Assembly: GCA_947630725.1 (NCBI GenBank)
Contig: CANRIS010000002.1
Coordinates: 1-64,000, forward strand
Direction of reading: 5' to 3'
Origin: an uncultured Clostridia bacterium
GTDB taxonomy: Bacteria; Bacillota; Clostridia; Lachnospirales; CAG-274
DNA: 64,000 nt
In this document: positions 1 to 8,931 of the stretch, in pieces
Position numbering within the stretch: position 1 is the stretch's first letter
Layout: each line of letters begins with the position of its first letter
The notes under the pieces: model-generated
Told to the model about the DNA's origin: nothing
The model's input: the letters and a program-made list of their open reading frames with translations, nothing else
Database searches by the model: none
Program-made: the position numbers and the translations under genes

Positions 1-725
1 AGTCTGCCGAAATCATCCAAATCAGAATTTTTATCTATAAGTATTTTTTCGGCTTCATACACAAGAGACTTCATCTCATTAAGCTGACTCAACTTGTCCT
101 TTCCGTTTATGTTGTTTGTTTTCTGAATATCAGAAGAAAATCGTGTAAATCCTGTAAAAAACATAAGAAGATTTTTGTTCAGTTCACATTTTCTTTCAAG
201 GGATATAATAACGGGAAAGACCTCGTAGTCTCGGTCTTTAAACTCTATTCTGTTAAAGCCTCCGAAAGCAGCAGCAATCTGATCCTGCCAGCCTCCCGAT
301 TCATTGCATAAAACCCTTTCAAGGTATATTGCCTTATCGGCAAGCTTTCTTTTATCAGCATATTTTCCCTTCAAGGCATAAAAAGCATTCAGCATACCTA
401 CCGCAAAAGAGGAGCTCGTCCCAAGACCCGAACGGGCAGGAAGATCAGCCTCATATGTAAGCCTTATTTCATGCATATCCAGAAGAGTCATCGCATTTTT
501 GATAGCAGGGTGTTTTATATCCTCTACCTTTGTAACTCTTTCGGTTTTTGAATATACAACTTCTGTGCTGTAATCAAAAAATCTTGGCAAATGCCGTACA
601 TTCACATAGCAATATTTATCAAAAGTGGTAGAAAGCACAGCGCCACCATATTCATTAAAATATTTTTCAACATCCGTGCCGCCGCCAAAAAAGGACATAC
701 GAAACGGTGTTTTTGTTATTATCAT
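1..725 (-). CDS. GHMP kinase, D-glycero-D-manno-heptose 7-phosphate kinase-like (3' end outside window)
   Basis: Reads leftward from an ATG at 723-725 and stays open to the window edge, giving 241 codons. The N-terminus MIITKTPFRMSFFGGGTD is typical of heptose-kinase-type GHMP kinases. The ATP-binding glycine/serine loop SGLGTSSSF is at about residues 99-107, followed by GWQDQ at about 146-150. These enzymes phosphorylate a heptose 7-phosphate at C1 on the way to NDP-heptose for surface polysaccharide. A GGGAGA RBS lies just upstream, next to the omega-RNA-like repeat at 735-898. Downstream of an acyltransferase and a glycosyltransferase remnant on the same strand, it looks like part of a capsule or exopolysaccharide locus. 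The exact sugar substrate is not shown by the sequence. Confidence 0.85.
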   Translation of the reverse strand, partial: MIITKTPFRMSFFGGGTDVEKYFNEYGGAVLSTTFDKYCYVNVRHLPRFFDYSTEVVYSKTERVTKVEDIKHPAIKNAMTLLDMHEIRLTYEADLPARSGLGTSSSFAVGMLNAFYALKGKYADKRKLADKAIYLERVLCNESGGWQDQIAAAFGGFNRIEFKDRDYEVFPVIISLERKCELNKNLLMFFTGFTRFSSDIQKTNNINGKDKLSQLNEMKSLVYEAEKILIDKNSDLDDFGR

Positions 726-734
726 TTTTATCTC

Positions 735-898
735 CCGTAGTCAATGACATTAGTACTCCGCTTACGCTGCCTAACTCATAACCGACGACTTCTGACGAAG
801 ACTTTGTATTCAGATGGGAGCTTGCATCTCCCACAGAATACAATAGTAAGTACCCATTGCCTAAAGAGGCGCGGAACTCACTTGCCGATTAAATTCAC
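735..898 (-). repeat. omega-RNA / IS605 right-end-like repeat, copy 1 (no tnpB)
   Basis: About 160 bp that matches 15042-15202 on the opposite strand, by eye at roughly 80-85% identity. Read on the minus strand it holds a CGCCTCTTTAGGC segment, a TGTATTCTGTGGGAG...CTCCCATCTGAATACA hairpin, a short CTTCGTCAGAAG hairpin, then GTCGGTTATGAG, GCGTAAGCGGAGT and a terminal TCATTGACTACG. The arrangement resembles right ends of IS200/IS605-type elements that carry tnpB and its guide RNA, but no tnpA or tnpB is present. It fits between the acyltransferase stop (907-909) and the RBS of the kinase. Confidence 0.6.
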
Positions 899-906
899 CA
901 AGCCTG

Positions 907-1893
907 TTAAACACAAGTTCTTTCTATTTTTTTAGAAAAAGATAAAATCGGTTTTTCGATAAATCTTGTTATTAGTACAGCAAGTATATAAGTGCATACA
1001 AATCTTAATATGTATCCAAAAATAATAATATTAAATATACTTGAATTTACATCTATGAAATAATTAAATATAATTATTGGGATACTTGAGCCTAAAAAGA
1101 ATGTAAATCCTAAATCTCCCAATTTATTAAAAAAACTCAGGCTCAAATTCCCACTTTTTCTTGCCCATAAAAAGCCAAAAATACCTATGTTGTAAGCAAT
1201 AATATAATAAACTGCTTTTATTCCGTAGGAAAAGGGTGCAGAAACAATCAAACCAACCTCAAATATAAATGTTAATTGAAAGAAATTTTTTCTATCTACG
1301 AATACACCCAAAAAACCTATGCTTAAAAGCAAAAAATATGCTGTAGGAAATGGTAGTTTTGTAAAGAACCTGATTAGCCCTATAATTATAGACAAAGCGG
1401 AAAGCAAAACCATCGTTATTATAGTTCTGTCTGAATACCCCCCCCCACTTTCGTCAGACATAAAGAAATTTATTCCGCATATACCTATAATTAAATAAAA
1501 GCAAATCAATATAGGAAGCATCCAAGTTCCACCTGTTATACCGTCGATGCCCATAAATTCGTTGAACAGAGTCATATTGCATAATATTGTGCCTACAGAT
1601 AAATTATTATCATCAACAAGCAATATACTTAATATACATGTTAAAAATAATATGATCCAATATTCGGGATACATTCTGAAAAGTCTATTGATTATATATT
1701 GCTTTGATGTTCTTTTGTTTCTGGAGATTCTTGCCAAATACCCTGCAATTAAAAAGAAAAGTACAACGCCTATTCGTCCTATAACAAATCCAATATCACT
1801 TCCATTAATTAAGTATAAATGGCTTATAAATACCAGCAATACTGCCAAACCTCTCAAAGTGCTTATCCACTTTATCTGCTCTTTGCTATCCAT
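907..1893 (-). CDS. acyltransferase 3 family membrane protein
   Basis: 328 aa from the ATG at 1891-1893, preferred because GGGAGAA lies 6-7 nt upstream; a GTG ten codons earlier is possible. It opens with WISTLRGLAVLLVFISHLYL, the conserved first helix of OafA/NodX-type acyltransferases, in which the R and H are the characteristic residues. About ten hydrophobic segments follow, and it ends FIEKPILSFSKK, as usual for the family (FE.P near the last helix). Such proteins acetylate or succinylate surface sugars at the membrane. It starts 17 nt after the stop of the glycosyltransferase remnant, so both were probably in one polysaccharide operon. The low-GC, AT-rich composition differs from most of the window, which suggests transfer. 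Confidence 0.85.
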   Translation of the reverse strand: MDSKEQIKWISTLRGLAVLLVFISHLYLINGSDIGFVIGRIGVVLFFLIAGYLARISRNKRTSKQYIINRLFRMYPEYWIILFLTCILSILLVDDNNLSVGTILCNMTLFNEFMGIDGITGGTWMLPILICFYLIIGICGINFFMSDESGGGYSDRTIITMVLLSALSIIIGLIRFFTKLPFPTAYFLLLSIGFLGVFVDRKNFFQLTFIFEVGLIVSAPFSYGIKAVYYIIAYNIGIFGFLWARKSGNLSLSFFNKLGDLGFTFFLGSSIPIIIFNYFIDVNSSIFNIIIFGYILRFVCTYILAVLITRFIEKPILSFSKKIERTCV

Positions 1894-1910
1894 AATTCTT
1901 TCTCCCGCTA

Positions 1911-2487
1911 CTATACTTCCCAATGCTTTGTCCTCCTGAACTCCTCATGCTTTTTATCCACAAAACTTTTTATTCTACTTTTGAAAATATCAATACTGAA
2001 TTCCTCAGCATGATTTCTTATCAATTTTTTGTCAAAATTCATTCTTTCAAATCTCATAACAGCATTCTTTAAGCTGTCTGATGTTTGTTCTTTGAAAAAA
2101 CAACCTTGTCTGTTAATATATTACTGTTTCAAGAGTGTCACCATTACCATAGGCTATAACAGGACAACCTCTTACCTTTGCTTCCACAGGGGTAATGCCG
2201 AAATTCTCCTCGCCGGGGAATATAAAGACTCTGTATTTAGCATAGTGTTCCTTCATGACTTCATTTGACTCTCTGCCAAGCATTTTTACATAGTCCTTTG
2301 TCATAGCCTTTATCTTTTCAAACTCTGAACCTCCTCCTATTACAACAAGAGGAAACCCCAATTCGTTTAACACTTCTACCACAAAATCAATCCTCTTATA
2401 TGGCACAAGCCTTGACACACAGAGGAAATATTCTTTGTCTATATCGACAGACCTAAAGTAATCCGTATCGGCAGGTGGATAAAACAT
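1911..2487 (-). pseudogene. glycosyltransferase family 4 remnant (5'-truncated and frameshifted)
   Basis: The minus strand from 2487 encodes the C-terminal Rossmann half of a GT4 enzyme: CVSRLVPYKRIDFVVEVLN, then VIGGGSEFEK, then FIFPGEENFGITPVEA with the EX7E-type donor-sugar motif region, then GNGDTLETVI. The frame stops at 2113. A shift of one base near 2110 restores the expected family ending (FFKEQTSDSLKNAV, then RNHAEEFS), which runs to a TAG at 1911-1913. The N-terminal acceptor-binding half is missing: upstream of 2487 the sequence is AT-rich with no coding signal. So the gene is both truncated and frameshifted and should be inactive. Confidence 0.8.
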
Positions 2488-2772
2488 TATTTATATTTAT
2501 GTAATTATTAACATTTCTGTTGTAATACCAAAACACCGATATAAATACTTGGAAAAGGATATATTGTGGTCTATAGTTTTACCCTAAATCAATTTTTGGA
2601 ACAGAAAATGATCTATCATCAAAAATTATTAAAATTTTAAATTTCTTATCAAATTTAATCTTCATATAATATCTGTCAATCTTCAAAATCAAACACATTT
2701 TTTGCAATAAATGTGACTGAATCCGAGAGGTATCCACATGAGTACACTTCGGATTGAGGAATAGAATGCAAA
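2488..2772. other. AT-rich intergenic stretch
   Basis: No convincing ORF, RNA or repeat seen. This is where the missing 5' half of the glycosyltransferase would be. It may be a junction left by the recombinase neighbour or by a deletion. Confidence 0.5.
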
Positions 2773-2797
2773 TAAAAAAAGCCCGGGGCGGAGCTTT
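2773..2797 (-). terminator. terminator after the serine recombinase
   Basis: On the minus strand AAAGCTC and GGGCTTT form a short stem with a C-rich loop, followed by a run of seven T. It lies about 100 bp after the recombinase stop. Confidence 0.5.
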
Positions 2798-2899
2798 TGC
2801 GGTGGGATATTGTCCCGATGCAATTGCTCCGTTCCGAGCGGGTTTAGGTTTTATTTGTCTGAGTGTTTATTGTTGTGGTTTTTTTGGGTTTTACTTGTC

Positions 2900-4729
2900 T
2901 TAGTGTTTATTGTTTTTGGGGGTTTTGGGTTTTCTTTTGTACTGTATGCTGCTGCTGCCTATTTGCCATTCGTTGTCGATGATGATTGGTTCGCCGTATT
3001 TGTTGCATTTTCTGAAGCCTATAAAATCTTCGAGCTTTCTGCTTATGCCGTATGCGGTGAGAGTGAAGCCGAATCTTGTATTGAGCTCCAGTCTGTCGCC
3101 GAAAATATAGCTGCTGTCGATAAAATCTGCGTAAAGACCCTTCTCAAAGGATAGGTAGTCGTAGGGAGCTGACAAATCGGCTGATATTGTCCCCCTTACA
3201 TTGAGCTTTTGTCCTGCATTGTTTGTATTCGGCAGTGCCATAAGTCTGCCAACAAAGCCGTCAAAGCTTTGCTCTGCGGTGGGTATCTCATTAAAAGGGG
3301 CGCATTCGCCATCTATGCCGTCCGTATGAGCGTCAAAAATAAAAAAATCTCCGCTGTCTGTATCGGAGAACACATGGTTTTCGTTGTATGCCTTTTTAAA
3401 AAGCCTTGAAATTTCAGAGTTTTCATTGTTTATAATGTAATCCTCTTTGAGTCTGTAAAACATCTCCATAACCGTTTGTTCTGCGGCGTATTCAAGAAAA
3501 TTTTCTGAGCTGCAGGAAGATCTGCTTTCGTTTATCTTTCTTTTGCATCTCCATATAGGATAGGAAAAGGAATAATATTCAACATAATTTTCGGAGCTTA
3601 TCCCCTCTGCGGCAAGGCTTCTTTCATCGGTATAGCCCTTAATAATTTTCGTATATGTCATTCTGACAAATTTTTCGCCGCAAACACCGCCGCCAAAATC
3701 ACCTCCGCACAAAATATTTTTGAATGGAGACGGCGTAATGACTCTGCGCTCCTTTTTTGTTTTATATGATTTGGTAATTTTATCCTTTAAAATATGCTGT
3801 ACCCTATCCCATGTTTCTCTGTCGATAATTCCGTCGTGATGGTCGATTACATAATACTTGGGAGCCTCGCCGTCATTTTTGTAGGAACGGTGGGTCAGAA
3901 AATTTCTTGTTACTGTTTTCTGCATTTCGAGATCTCCCACGTACTTTTCGTTGTGTAATATACCCAGAACACCGCTTGACCCCCATTTTTTGCCGTTAAC
4001 GGTGGTTTTTCCGAGGCTGTTAAGCTCTTCGGCAATTTGTCTTGACGAGCTGCCGTTCAGATACCTTGTGAATATGATCCTTATAATTTCCGCCTGTTCT
4101 TCATTTATGATCCATTCACCGTTCTCGCCTTTGTCGTATCCGAGCATACGTTTCAGATTTATATGCGGTATCCCTGCCTTGAAATTTTTCTGAAACGTCC
4201 AGCGTATGTTGTCGGATATTGATCGGCTTTCCTCCTGAGCAAGCGCAGAAAGTATAGTCAGAAACAATTCTCCCTTTACGTCAAGCGTATCTATGTTTTC
4301 TTTCTCAAAATAAACCCCCACGGGAGGAGTCATATCGCAAAGCAGTCTCACGCAGTCCAATGCGTCAACGGTGTTTCTTGCAAATCTCGAAATCGATTTT
4401 GTAACAATGTAGTCAAGCTTGCCCATTCGCGCATCGTCCATCATTCGGTTAAAATTGACTCGCCCCGTTCGGTTGGTACCGCTTGTGGCCTCGTCCGCAT
4501 AAACCTCAACTAATATCCAACCGTCCTTTTTGCTTATAAAGTCCCTGTAATATCTGACCTGATTTGAGTATGAAGTCTTTTGACTCTCGTTTTCGGTCGA
4601 AACCCTGCAATAAGCCCCCACTCTTATATTTTTTACCTCCCTGATCTGCCCTCCGTGCCGCACCGAACGCTTTGTGGCAGGAATAACAAAAACCTTCGGC
4701 ACCTCTGCGCTGCATGTGTTCTTTTTCAT
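2900..4729 (-). CDS. large serine recombinase (site-specific integrase/resolvase family)
   Basis: 609 aa. The N-terminal resolvase domain carries the catalytic serine in AYCRVSTENE (Ser44), DEATSGTNRTGR at about 79-90 and SISRFARNTVDALD at about 112-125. The recombinase domain follows at about 190-320. A zinc ribbon is formed by CGGDFGGGVCGEKF (C341, C350) and WRCKRKINESRSSC (C395, C406), then a long C-terminal part. The start has AAGGAGG 9 nt upstream. Large serine recombinases integrate and excise phages and conjugative or mobilizable elements through DNA double-strand exchange. No excisionase, replication, conjugation or phage gene is nearby, so this is a remnant or a minimal element. Its 3' side faces the eroded polysaccharide locus and its 5' side faces ssrA. 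Confidence 0.92.
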   Translation of the reverse strand: MKKNTCSAEVPKVFVIPATKRSVRHGGQIREVKNIRVGAYCRVSTENESQKTSYSNQVRYYRDFISKKDGWILVEVYADEATSGTNRTGRVNFNRMMDDARMGKLDYIVTKSISRFARNTVDALDCVRLLCDMTPPVGVYFEKENIDTLDVKGELFLTILSALAQEESRSISDNIRWTFQKNFKAGIPHINLKRMLGYDKGENGEWIINEEQAEIIRIIFTRYLNGSSSRQIAEELNSLGKTTVNGKKWGSSGVLGILHNEKYVGDLEMQKTVTRNFLTHRSYKNDGEAPKYYVIDHHDGIIDRETWDRVQHILKDKITKSYKTKKERRVITPSPFKNILCGGDFGGGVCGEKFVRMTYTKIIKGYTDERSLAAEGISSENYVEYYSFSYPIWRCKRKINESRSSCSSENFLEYAAEQTVMEMFYRLKEDYIINNENSEISRLFKKAYNENHVFSDTDSGDFFIFDAHTDGIDGECAPFNEIPTAEQSFDGFVGRLMALPNTNNAGQKLNVRGTISADLSAPYDYLSFEKGLYADFIDSSYIFGDRLELNTRFGFTLTAYGISRKLEDFIGFRKCNKYGEPIIIDNEWQIGSSSIQYKRKPKTPKNNKH

Positions 4730-4737
4730 TTAATCTT

Positions 4738-5195
4738 CCTCCTTTTTTTCTTTTTTATTTTCAAGCCTATAAAATTCAGACATTTTAAACTGTCACAAAT
4801 TTTATAAAGGCTTTCTGAAACTCCCCCTCTTGCCAATATTTCGGCACTATATATTAGTTATTTTTATCTCTTACGCTGTTGTATATAATTCAAAGTTATA
4901 TAAAAATATAAAATCTGGTCTTCCATATTGGTTTTGCTTAAAAAAAACAAGGGTATTCGTGTTCAACGCAAGGCAGAATGCGAATGTCCTTGATTGCAGG
5001 TCAAAATCAAAATATGAATCGGTTGTGAAAAACCTATGTATCGGGGATATAAATATCCCGCTATACTCCCATAATAAGCTGTTTGTGACAAAATGCCATG
5101 TTCGGTGAATGTCTGCAATTTTTCCGCAGCCTTCACCAAACACATAAGCACACGACATCGGCGGTTTATACCACTGTCGTATGGGCGGCATAGTC
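4738..5195. other. gap between recombinase and ssrA
   Basis: Open frames here are short, start inside the tmRNA sequence or show no family features. The stretch could contain an attachment half-site given the neighbouring recombinase, but no repeat of the ssrA 3' end was found elsewhere in the window. Confidence 0.4.
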
Positions 5196-5198
5196 AAG

Positions 5199-5550
5199 TG
5201 GAGATGAGGGGAGTCGAACCCCTGTCCGAAAATTCGTTGATAAGGAACTCTACCATTATAGTCTGTCTATGGGGATTCCGAAAACAGGCGCCGACAGACA
5301 GGCACATATTTTCGTAAGCTTCATAGGTGCTTTTTCCCGTGCAAAGCTTAGCGGGAAAGGTTGCTCACAAAAGTCGATGCTCCGTATTCGGCTGTGAGAG
5401 ACCGAAAGGGAACAGCTGCCGCTTAATCAGGCAGCGTAAGCTAAATTATCGTTGTCGATTAATTTATAAAAGTTTTGGGTTTTTAAGGAATTACCCATTT
5501 CCAATGGCTATCCCGACCTTCAAAATCCCCGTCAAAACCATTACATCCCC
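5199..5550 (-). ncRNA. ssrA: transfer-messenger RNA (tmRNA)
   Basis: About 352 nt. The 5' end GGGGATG pairs with CATCTCC at the 3' end to form the acceptor stem, with discriminator A. The TpsiC arm GGGGTTCGACTCCCC lies just inside. The tag reading frame (5427-5456) reads D-N-D-N-L-A-Y-A-A then TGA, a typical Clostridia proteolysis tag ending in AA for ClpXP, which is encoded 1.3 kb upstream. CCA is not encoded (CTT follows the discriminator). tmRNA with SmpB rescues stalled ribosomes. A consensus promoter lies directly upstream (5566-5594). Confidence 0.95.
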
Positions 5551-5565
5551 ATATCAACATATTGT

Positions 5566-5594
5566 ATTATATCACATATACGTCATATTATCAA
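5566..5594 (-). promoter_or_regulatory. sigma-A promoter of ssrA
   Basis: Minus strand TTGATA, 17-nt spacer, TATAAT. The predicted start lies about 10 nt before the mature tmRNA 5' end. Confidence 0.75.
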
Positions 5595-5658
5595 TATGCA
5601 AAAAAATCTTTATACCGACAAAAAACGATTTCTTTCTGAGAATTATTTTGATTATATA

Positions 5659-6030
5659 TTATTTTCTGTTGGGAACGATTTCGAGCCAATATCCATCGGG
5701 ATCGGTTATAAAATAAACCCCCATTGTGGGATTTTCATAGCAAATACAGCCCATTTCTTCGTGGAGCCTGTGAGCCTCGTCAAAGTTGTCGGCTCTGAAT
5801 GCAAGGTGAAATTCACATTCTCCGAGATCATAGTTCTGAGGGTGATCCTTAAGCCAAGTTATTTCAAGCTCAAAATCCGAAGTGTCGTTTCCCATAAATA
5901 CGATTATATAGGAGCCGTCTTTGGCCTCCTTGCGGCGTTTTTCCTTAAGACCAAGAGCCTTTTTATAAAAATCAAGAGATCTGTCGAGATCGGCTACATT
6001 ATAATTTTCGTGTACCATTCTGAAATCCAT
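5659..6030 (-). CDS. VOC/glyoxalase family protein (lactoylglutathione lyase-like)
   Basis: 123 aa from ATG at 6028-6030. The SD GGGAGG overlaps the stop of the upstream gene, which favours this start over a GTG five codons earlier. One betaalphabetabetabeta pair of the vicinal-oxygen-chelate fold: FRMVHENYNVADLDRSLDFY at the N-terminus gives the first metal-ligand strand (His), then FELEITWLKD, FHLAFRADN and TDPDGYWLEIVP, which ends in the family's typical glutamate ligand. This is close to glyoxalase I (methylglyoxal detoxification), but the substrate may differ. It is translationally coupled to the MBL hydrolase. Confidence 0.8.
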   Translation of the reverse strand: MDFRMVHENYNVADLDRSLDFYKKALGLKEKRRKEAKDGSYIIVFMGNDTSDFELEITWLKDHPQNYDLGECEFHLAFRADNFDEAHRLHEEMGCICYENPTMGVYFITDPDGYWLEIVPNRK

Positions 6031-6032
6031 AT

Positions 6033-6704
6033 TTATACCTCCCACGTTTGTCCTTCGTATGATATTTCGACTACATTGTCGGCAGCCCCGTCCCTTTCGG
6101 ACTTGTATTTTTTTATAATGTCATATCTGCTCCAAAAGTGCATAGGAAAAATCATTTTAAAATCGGCAAGCTCTTTGTAGGCGTCAATGCCCTTGTCATA
6201 GTCTATGCCCTGTCTCGGGTCGAGAGGCAAAAAGCCCACGTCTATGCTTAGTCCTCTGAGGTTCTTTGTATATCGCATAAAATTGGCCTTCATATTGTTG
6301 TTGTAGGCCTTTGACTCCTCTTGCCATACCCAAAGATTGAGATCTCCTGCGTGATAGATAGTTTTGCCCTCGCATTTTACAATAAAAGCGACTCCCTCAT
6401 CGGTGGATTTGAGAGTAGTTATATCAATATCGTCCACCTTGATATTTTCACCTGAATTTATCGAAAAAATGTCCTTTGACTTATCCTTAATTTTTATATC
6501 GGAGGAAAGTATAAATTTAACATTTCCCCGTTCTCTCAGCCCGAATATTTCAGGATTGTAGTGATCGCCGTGAAAATGAGAGGCAAAAACATAGAGTTTT
6601 TTATTTGTTTTTGGTATAACACCCTTATAATAGTCGAAAAGCAAACAGCAGTTTTCAAGCTCCGCCATAAAACCGCTGTGGCATATATAGGTAATCTTTA
6701 ACAT
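6033..6704 (-). CDS. MBL-fold metal-dependent hydrolase
   Basis: 223 aa. ASHFHGDHYNP (about residues 41-51) is the metallo-beta-lactamase metal-binding motif HxHxDH, here in the form H-F-H-G-D-H. IYHAGDLNLW gives the next metal ligand and FPMHFWSRYD the last histidine. The fold resembles UlaG-like lactonase/phosphodiesterase proteins. No substrate can be assigned. The stop is followed at once by the VOC gene, and the two likely share an mRNA. It lies downstream of clpX, separated from it by a terminator. Confidence 0.8.
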   Translation of the reverse strand: MLKITYICHSGFMAELENCCLLFDYYKGVIPKTNKKLYVFASHFHGDHYNPEIFGLRERGNVKFILSSDIKIKDKSKDIFSINSGENIKVDDIDITTLKSTDEGVAFIVKCEGKTIYHAGDLNLWVWQEESKAYNNNMKANFMRYTKNLRGLSIDVGFLPLDPRQGIDYDKGIDAYKELADFKMIFPMHFWSRYDIIKKYKSERDGAADNVVEISYEGQTWEV

Positions 6705-6804
6705 ACTTATCCCCCGAAATACAGATCGACAGATCGCTGAACATACGACCCGACTGCGTCCGTCCAGAAAATATCAGCGGGCAGTCTTTATTTTCCGACA
6801 ATGA

Positions 6805-6852
6805 TAAAAGGGCAGAACACTTTTATAAAAGTTTAAGCATCTGCCCTTTATA
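6805..6852 (-). terminator. terminator after clpX
   Basis: Minus strand AAAGGGCAGA ... TCTGCCCTTTT with an AT-rich loop. It closes the tig-clpP-clpX operon. Confidence 0.7.
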
Positions 6853-6870
6853 TTTCAAAACCACTTTTTA

Positions 6871-8169
6871 TCAGCCTGCCGGCTTGCGTTTTCTTGCGGT
6901 CATTTTAGGAGCCGTTTTTTTCATTGAAAGAGGCTTTCTGTTTGGGTTCATTACATAAACAGGCTCTGCATTTTTCAGCACAACGTCCTCGGTAATAATG
7001 CACTTTTCTATTTCGGTTTCATCGGGCAGACTGAACATTATGTCCGTCATAAAGCCTTCGAGAATAGCCCTTAAGCCTCTTGCGCCCGTATCCTGCTCTA
7101 TGGCCTTGTGAGCAATAGCCCTGAGAGCCTTTTCGTCAAATTCAAGAACCACGTTGTCAAGCTCAAAAAGATACTGAAACTGCTTTACGATAGAATTTTT
7201 CGGCTTTGTGAGAATATCCACAAGAGTATCCTCATCGAGGCTGTCGAGTGTGACAACGGCAGGCAGTCTGCCTATAAGCTCGGGAATAAGCCCGTACTTG
7301 TGGAGATCTTCGGGGCGTACCTGTTTGAGCATATCGCCGTCACGAAGCTCTTTTTTGGATTTGTTGTCTGAACCAAAGCCTATGACCTTATTTGACACAC
7401 GTCTTTCAATTATTTTTTCAAGTCCCGCAAAGGCTCCGCCGCAGATAAACAGAATATTGGTGGTGTCTATCTGTATAAATTCCTGATGGGGGTGTTTTCT
7501 TCCTCCCTGTGGCGGAACGCTTGCAATGGTTCCCTCGAGTATTTTCAGAAGAGCCTGCTGCACGCCCTCGCCGCTTACGTCTCGGGTTATGGAGGGGTTG
7601 TCTGACTTTCGTGATATTTTGTCTATTTCGTCAATATAAATTATGCCCCTCTGAGCCTTTTCTATATCATAGTCCGCCGCCTGTATGATTTTGAGAAGGA
7701 TATTTTCAACATCCTCACCCACATATCCTGCCTCCGTAAGAGAGGTTGCGTCGGCAATAGCAAACGGTACGTTGAGAAGTCTTGCAAGAGTCTGGGCAAG
7801 AAAAGTCTTTCCCACACCTGTGGGGCCTATAAAAAGCACGTTGCTTTTCTGAAGCTCTACGTCACGGCTGTCGGAGCCTATGCGCTTGTAGTGGTTATAA
7901 ACAGCCACCGAAAGAGCCTTTTTTGCCTCATCCTGACCTATTACATATTCGTCAAGTATGCGCTTCATCTCGGTAGGCTTGGGGATATTCATTTCCTCCT
8001 CGGATGAATAGTCAGCCTCAAGACTGAACTCCTCCTCAATGATCTCATAGCAGAGATCTATACATTCATTACATATAAATGCATTGTTCCCGGCAAGCAT
8101 TTTGCTTACATGATCCTCTGTTTTTCCGCAAAAAGAACATCTGATTCTGCCGTCTGTTTTTGCTGCCAT
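6871..8169 (-). CDS. clpX: ATP-dependent Clp protease ATP-binding subunit ClpX
   Basis: 432 aa from the ATG at 8167-8169, with AAGGAG upstream; the longer open frame has no such signal. N-terminal C4 zinc finger (C11, C14, C33, C36), Walker A GPTGVGKT at 115-122, pore loop GYVGED at 148-153, Walker B IIYIDEID at 176-183, and the IGF loop (VIGFG) that docks to ClpP. The C-terminal D2 small domain contains TGARGLR. ClpX unfolds substrates, including ssrA-tagged proteins, and feeds them to ClpP. It is third in the tig-clpP-clpX cluster, with about 100 nt between clpP and clpX. Confidence 0.98.
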   Translation of the reverse strand: MAAKTDGRIRCSFCGKTEDHVSKMLAGNNAFICNECIDLCYEIIEEEFSLEADYSSEEEMNIPKPTEMKRILDEYVIGQDEAKKALSVAVYNHYKRIGSDSRDVELQKSNVLFIGPTGVGKTFLAQTLARLLNVPFAIADATSLTEAGYVGEDVENILLKIIQAADYDIEKAQRGIIYIDEIDKISRKSDNPSITRDVSGEGVQQALLKILEGTIASVPPQGGRKHPHQEFIQIDTTNILFICGGAFAGLEKIIERRVSNKVIGFGSDNKSKKELRDGDMLKQVRPEDLHKYGLIPELIGRLPAVVTLDSLDEDTLVDILTKPKNSIVKQFQYLFELDNVVLEFDEKALRAIAHKAIEQDTGARGLRAILEGFMTDIMFSLPDETEIEKCIITEDVVLKNAEPVYVMNPNRKPLSMKKTAPKMTARKRKPAG

Positions 8170-8276
8170 AATACTGCTCCTTCTGAGTATTGGATTGAGA
8201 TTGTCGGATAATGCCGACAAAAACTGTCAATTATATTCGTGTTTGGCTTATGCTGCCTGACGCTGACCGATGGGTA

Positions 8277-8867
8277 TTATTCGCCCTTTGAGCTTTCAAT
8301 AACCTCATCGATAAGACCGTACTTTTTGGCCTCATCAGCGCTCATATAGTTGTCTCTTTCGGTATCGGCAACAACCTGATCATAGTCGTTGCCCGTATTC
8401 TTTGCGAGAATTTCATTCATTCTCTTTTTAATTTTGAGTATATTTTCGGCCTGTATCTGTATGTCGGTAGCCTGACCCCTTGCGCCGCCCATAGGCTGAT
8501 GGATCATTATTTCGGAGTTTGGCAGAGCAAATCTCTTGCCCTTTGCGCCGCCCGCCAGAAGAAAAGCGCCCATACTTGCCGCAAGACCGATACATATAGT
8601 CGATACGTCGGGCTTTATATACTGCATTGTGTCATAGATAGCCATACCTGCGGTAACCGAGCCGCCCGGAGAATTGATATAAAGGCTTATATCCTTGTCG
8701 GGATCCTCCGCAGCAAGATAGAGAAGCTGGGCAACTATAAGATTTGCGCTTACATCGGTCACTTCTTCGCCGAGAATGACTATTCTGTCCTTTAAAAGTC
8801 TTGAATAAATATCATAGGATCTTTCGCCTGCTGTGGTCTGATCCACTACCATAGGTACCAAGCTCAT
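8277..8867 (-). CDS. clpP: ATP-dependent Clp protease proteolytic subunit ClpP
   Basis: 196 aa, full length. Catalytic triad Ser98 (GLAASMGAF), His123 ([11 protein letters not shown]) and Asp172 (TERDNYMSA). Ser-protease of the tetradecameric ClpXP complex. It lies between tig and clpX in the usual bacterial order and depends on the promoter before tig. Confidence 0.98.
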   Translation of the reverse strand: MSLVPMVVDQTTAGERSYDIYSRLLKDRIVILGEEVTDVSANLIVAQLLYLAAEDPDKDISLYINSPGGSVTAGMAIYDTMQYIKPDVSTICIGLAASMGAFLLAGGAKGKRFALPNSEIMIHQPMGGARGQATDIQIQAENILKIKKRMNEILAKNTGNDYDQVVADTERDNYMSADEAKKYGLIDEVIESSKGE

Positions 8868-8931
8868 ATTTTATCCCTCTTTCCTGAAAAATGTTCTTTT
8901 TTAAGCCTATCCTGTCGGAAATTTATTCCTC

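Noticed and set aside
744..935. Small + strand ORF of 63 codons
   Set aside because: It lies inside the omega-RNA-like repeat; no RBS and low-complexity coding; the ORF exists because of the repeat.
4871..5197. Minus ORF of 108 codons
   Set aside because: Starts in the tmRNA 3' end and has no SD or family features.
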